DNA from: Acidobacteriota bacterium
GTDB lineage: Bacteria; Acidobacteriota; Polarisedimenticolia; QHYA01
Direction of reading: 5' to 3'
NCBI GenBank assembly: GCA_003223995.1
Contig: QHYA01000247.1
Location: 1-7,603 of the forward strand
Length of the DNA stretch: 7,603 nt
The translations under genes were made by a program, and so were the position numbers. Positions 5,742-7,603 of the stretch are shown one piece after another (position 1 is the first letter of the stretch; each line of letters opens with the position of its first letter). The notes beneath the pieces were generated by a model. The model had not been told where the DNA came from. It did not search any database and worked only from the letters and a program-made list of their open reading frames with translations.

Positions 5742-5800
5742 TCGCGGTACTATGTTCTCATGGCATGCAGGAAGGCACGGGGCTTCAGGGAAGGACGACA
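5742..5800. promoter_or_regulatory. Compact divergent promoter region
   Basis: Only 59 bp separate the two divergent starts. The sequence TACTATG (5748-5754) reads as TACTAT on the plus strand and CATAGT on the minus strand, so one element could serve as -10 box in both directions. The minus-strand hexamer ends 7 nt before the YdjM-like ATG. No good -35 is visible either way. On the plus strand GGAAGGA (5790-5796) supplies a ribosome site for ATG 5801. Confidence 0.3.
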
Positions 5801-6028
5801 ATGGCTCGGCGCAAAGCGGTCCTGAGAAAGGACTTCGACAAGCTGAGAACAGGATCGGAGCGGTTGTCGACGCTCAACCGGAGCTTGTCCCTCACGCTGG
5901 ACCGTCTGGTCGGAGCCACGGTCCGGCTCTACCGCCACAATCGCAGGCTCGAGGAGGCGGAGCGCTCGATCAGGGAGCGCGGCTCGGCCCTTGTCCAGGC
6001 GGCGGTGCGGTCGGCCGGCGGGCGCTGA
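5801..6028 (+). CDS. Small basic helical protein, unknown function
   Basis: A 75-residue protein with no family recognised. It starts MARRKAVLRKDFDKL, is rich in Arg, Leu and Ser, and has heptad-like hydrophobic spacing through about residues 14-60 (for example LSTLNRSLSLTLDRLVGATV and YRHNRRLEEAERSIRERG). This suggests one long helix or a coiled coil. There is no signal peptide or membrane segment. The start ATG 5801 is preceded by a good purine-rich GGAAGGA 4 to 5 nt upstream. The frame is also open upstream to 5720, but that part runs through the divergent promoter and the start of the opposite gene. Codons prefer G or C in third position, as in neighbours. A nucleic-acid- or membrane-surface-binding role would fit the charge but is only a guess. 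Confidence 0.6.
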   Translation: MARRKAVLRKDFDKLRTGSERLSTLNRSLSLTLDRLVGATVRLYRHNRRLEEAERSIRERGSALVQAAVRSAGGR

Positions 6029-6076
6029 AAGCACGTCCTGGGACGATGGCTGAGCCTTGGTTGGAGGGAAGGCCGA

Positions 6077-7024
6077 CTATGCGAGCGTTCTACGGGCGCT
6101 GAGTCTTTTCTCGAAGTAGGAGATGGTCTTCGAGAGCCCCTGCTCCAGCGGCACCTGGGGCTCCCAGCCGAGCTTTGATCGGGCGAGCGAGATGTCGGGA
6201 TTGCGCTGGAGCGGATCGTCGGCCGGCAGCGGGTTGTGAACGATACTCGACCGGGAGCCGGTCATGCGGATGATGGTCTCGGCCAGCTCGAGGATCGTGA
6301 ACTCCGCCGGGTTGCCAAGGTTCACGGGCCCCGTGAGGTCCTCGCTCTCACACAGCCGCACCAGTCCTTCGACCAGATCGTCCACGTAGCAGAACGAACG
6401 GGTCTGTGAGCCGTCGCCGTACACCGTCATGTCCTGGTTCGTCAGGGCCTGGATGATGAAGTTGCTCACGACGCGCCCGTCGTTGAGCGCCATACGCGGT
6501 CCATAGGTGTTGAAGATCCGCGCCACCTTGATCTGCACGCCGTGCTGCCGGTGGTAGTCGAACATCAACGTCTCGGCGACACGTTTTCCTTCGTCGTAGC
6601 ATGATCGAACCCCGACGGGGTTCACGTTGCCCCAGTAGGCTTCGGTCTGGGGGTGGATCTTGGGATCGCCATACACCTCGGAGGTGGAGGCCTGGAGGAT
6701 GCGCGCGCGCGTCCTCTTCGCCAGCTCCAGCATGTGAGTCACGCCGAGGACATTTGCCTGGATCGTCCGGACCGGGTCGAACTGGTAGTGCACGGGCGAG
6801 GCGGGGCACGCGAGGTTGTAGATGCGCTCCACCTCGAGGTCGATGGGAGCGATGATGTCGTGCCTGAAGACCTCGAAGTTGTAGTGGCCGAGCAGGGAGC
6901 GGACGTTTTCCTTCAATCCGGTGAAGAAGTTGTCGAGGCAGATGATCTCGTCTCTCTCGGACAGCAGGCGCTCGCAGAGATGAGAGCCGAGGAATCCGGC
7001 CCCTCCGGTCACGAGAATACGCAT
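6077..7024 (-). CDS. UDP-glucuronate decarboxylase (UDP-xylose synthase)
   Basis: NAD-dependent extended short-chain dehydrogenase of the UXS family, converting UDP-glucuronate to UDP-xylose and CO2 in the cytoplasm. It has 315 residues and is complete. The Rossmann motif GGAGFLGSHL is at residues 7-16, with Asp31 at the end of the second strand (CLDNF) for the adenosine ribose. The active site has the Thr-Ser-Glu of QASTSEVYGD (114-116) and the Tyr143/Lys147 pair in RSCYDEGKR. UXS-specific signatures include YNLACPASPVHYQ, HPQTEAYWGNVNP, ARIFNTYGPRM, GDGSQTRSFCYV and PADDPLQRNPD, which separate it from the 4-epimerases. The start is ATG 7022-7024, directly at the Rossmann strand. No Shine-Dalgarno is present, and a promoter lies close upstream. 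It is divergent from a GT2 gene, pointing to surface-glycan synthesis. Confidence 0.95.
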   Translation of the reverse strand: MRILVTGGAGFLGSHLCERLLSERDEIICLDNFFTGLKENVRSLLGHYNFEVFRHDIIAPIDLEVERIYNLACPASPVHYQFDPVRTIQANVLGVTHMLELAKRTRARILQASTSEVYGDPKIHPQTEAYWGNVNPVGVRSCYDEGKRVAETLMFDYHRQHGVQIKVARIFNTYGPRMALNDGRVVSNFIIQALTNQDMTVYGDGSQTRSFCYVDDLVEGLVRLCESEDLTGPVNLGNPAEFTILELAETIIRMTGSRSSIVHNPLPADDPLQRNPDISLARSKLGWEPQVPLEQGLSKTISYFEKRLSARRTLA

Positions 7025-7033
7025 GGAGCGCGC

Positions 7034-7063
7034 AGTCTAGCCGACGAAAGAGCGCAACGTCAA
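7034..7063 (-). promoter_or_regulatory. Sigma70-like promoter of the UDP-xylose synthase gene
   Basis: On the minus strand TTGACG (plus positions 7058-7063) is followed after 18 bp by TAGACT (7034-7039). Matches are five of six and four of six to the consensus. The -10 ends 9 nt before the ATG, so transcription would begin within a few bases of the start codon, giving a nearly leaderless message. This fits the absence of a ribosome-binding site. Confidence 0.5.
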
Positions 7064-7072
7064 ACTCGCTGC

Positions 7073-7098
7073 GGCCGCGGAGGCCGCGGAGGCCGCGA
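7073..7098 (+). repeat. 9-bp GC-rich tandem repeat, about three units
   Basis: GGCCGCGGA occurs at 7073-7081 and 7082-7090, followed by a partial unit GGCCGCGA at 7091-7098. It lies between the two divergent promoters. Each unit contains a self-complementary CCGCGG overlap and the run can form alternative hairpins. No function is known. Confidence 0.7.
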
Positions 7099-7106
7099 TT
7101 GCGCGG

Positions 7107-7135
7107 TTGCCCTCCCGCCGCCGAGCCCGTAGAAT
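7107..7135 (+). promoter_or_regulatory. Sigma70-like promoter of the GT2 gene
   Basis: TTGCCC (7107-7112) is separated by 17 bp from TAGAAT (7130-7135). They match four of six and five of six consensus bases at ideal spacing. Initiation near 7142 would leave a leader of about 20 nt before the TTG start at 7164. Confidence 0.55.
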
Positions 7136-7163
7136 TCGCCGGAATCTGGGATATGCCTGACGC

Positions 7164-7603
7164 TTGAAGATCTCGGTCGTCATCCCCGTCTACAACGAGA
7201 AGCGCACGCTCGAGGAACTCCTCCGCAGGATCGCCCGCGTTGCCGGCCCCAAGCAGATCGTCATCGTCGATGACGCTTCGACTGACGGAACGGCGGACAG
7301 AATCCGCCGCCTCGAGGAAGATTTCCGCTCGCGCGGCCCCGCGGCAATCGGCCTGACGGAGCCGATCGACCCTCTCGAGATGACCTTCGACTACCAGCCG
7401 GAGAACCGCGGCAAGGGAGCGGCCGTCCGGCGAGGGTTCATGCTGACCACGGGGGACGTCGTGATCGTGCAGGACGCCGATCTCGAATACAATCCGGCCG
7501 ACTATCCGGCCCTCGTCGCGCCGATCGCCGAGAGTCGGGCGGATGTCGTTTACGGCTCTCGCTTGAAGGGGGGAGGGCTGCGAAACGGCTACGTCGGCAA
7601 CTA
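7164..7603 (+). CDS. Family 2 glycosyltransferase, polyprenyl-phosphate sugar synthase type, N-terminal part
   Basis: Partial GT-A fold glycosyltransferase (GT2), cut by the window end after about 146 residues. It resembles dolichyl-phosphate mannose or undecaprenyl-phosphate sugar synthases, which move a sugar from a nucleotide donor to a lipid phosphate at the cytoplasmic membrane face. Visible motifs are ISVVIPVYNE (residues 3-12), VIVDDASTDGT with Asp36-Asp37 binding the nucleotide, ENRGKGAAVRRGF (80-92), the metal-binding QDADLEYNPADYP (Asp104, Asp106) and VVYGSRL (128-134). The start is TTG 7164: an in-frame stop at 7158-7160 excludes anything earlier, and TTG gives a canonical N-terminus. 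There is no strong Shine-Dalgarno. The donor and lipid acceptor cannot be told from this part. The divergent UDP-xylose synthase suggests a shared glycan pathway. Confidence 0.93.
   Translation, partial: MKISVVIPVYNEKRTLEELLRRIARVAGPKQIVIVDDASTDGTADRIRRLEEDFRSRGPAAIGLTEPIDPLEMTFDYQPENRGKGAAVRRGFMLTTGDVVIVQDADLEYNPADYPALVAPIAESRADVVYGSRLKGGGLRNGYVGN

Noticed and set aside
5629..6102. 157-aa plus-strand frame across the divergent promoter and 75-aa gene
   Set aside because: It crosses the start of the opposite gene and reads the 75-aa gene out of frame. Composition is shadow-like and there is no ribosome site.
6601..7132. Plus-strand frames antisense to the UDP-xylose synthase gene
   Set aside because: They mirror a complete, highly conserved gene on the other strand and have no independent start signals.

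Overview
This is a GC-rich bacterial chromosomal window in which the real genes strongly prefer G or C at the third codon position. It suggests an aerobic, didermal bacterium. The haem-copper oxidase assembly genes imply aerobic respiration, and the UDP-xylose synthase and GT2 genes imply surface polysaccharide. Codon bias, TTG/GTG starts and the CtaB-SCO-DUF420 order would fit an Acidobacteriota-like or other deep-branching GC-rich phylum, but I cannot fix the taxon from the sequence. I see no transposase, integrase, phage gene, CRISPR array, tRNA or rRNA. The window reads as ordinary chromosome with some poorly characterised small genes.

Left block (1-3372, + strand) looks like one transcription unit. 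It starts with the 3' end of ctaB (protohaem IX farnesyltransferase), whose stop overlaps the GTG start of a SCO/SenC copper chaperone. A DUF420 four-helix membrane protein follows, its start codon inside a nested inverted repeat. Next come a 60-aa single-pass membrane protein and a 190-aa Ala/Pro-rich protein with a C-terminal membrane anchor. The last clear member is an AAG/MPG-type 3-methyladenine DNA glycosylase, whose ATG overlaps the preceding stop. The first three genes belong to haem-copper oxidase biogenesis (haem O synthesis, copper delivery, assembly). The two orphan membrane proteins may be accessory to the same enzyme; the glycosylase looks like a passenger. A short protein-like frame without a good start lies just after it.

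Middle block (3373-6028) holds yjbQ/UPF0047 on the minus strand, a roughly 275-bp divergent intergenic region, and a DUF1579 gene on the plus strand. The DUF1579 3' end overlaps by 121 bp the end of a convergent YdjM/DUF457-type membrane hydrolase gene. Divergent from the hydrolase is a 75-aa basic, helix-rich small protein of unknown function.

Right block (6029-7603) has a complete UDP-glucuronate decarboxylase (UDP-xylose synthase) gene on the minus strand. It is divergent from the 5' part of a family 2 glycosyltransferase of the polyprenyl-phosphate/dolichyl-phosphate sugar synthase type, which runs off the window. Their 139-bp spacer carries a good sigma70-like promoter facing each way and a short GC-rich tandem repeat. 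Together they point to sugar-nucleotide and lipid-linked sugar synthesis for a cell-surface glycan.

All three minus-strand genes lack a convincing Shine-Dalgarno sequence and have a -10-like hexamer only 7 to 9 nt before the ATG. This hints at leaderless or near-leaderless transcripts. I do not see a clear new multi-gene system. The best leads are the two orphan membrane proteins in the oxidase-assembly operon, the hairpin over the DUF420 start, the leaderless-promoter pattern and the cryptic frame after the glycosylase gene.
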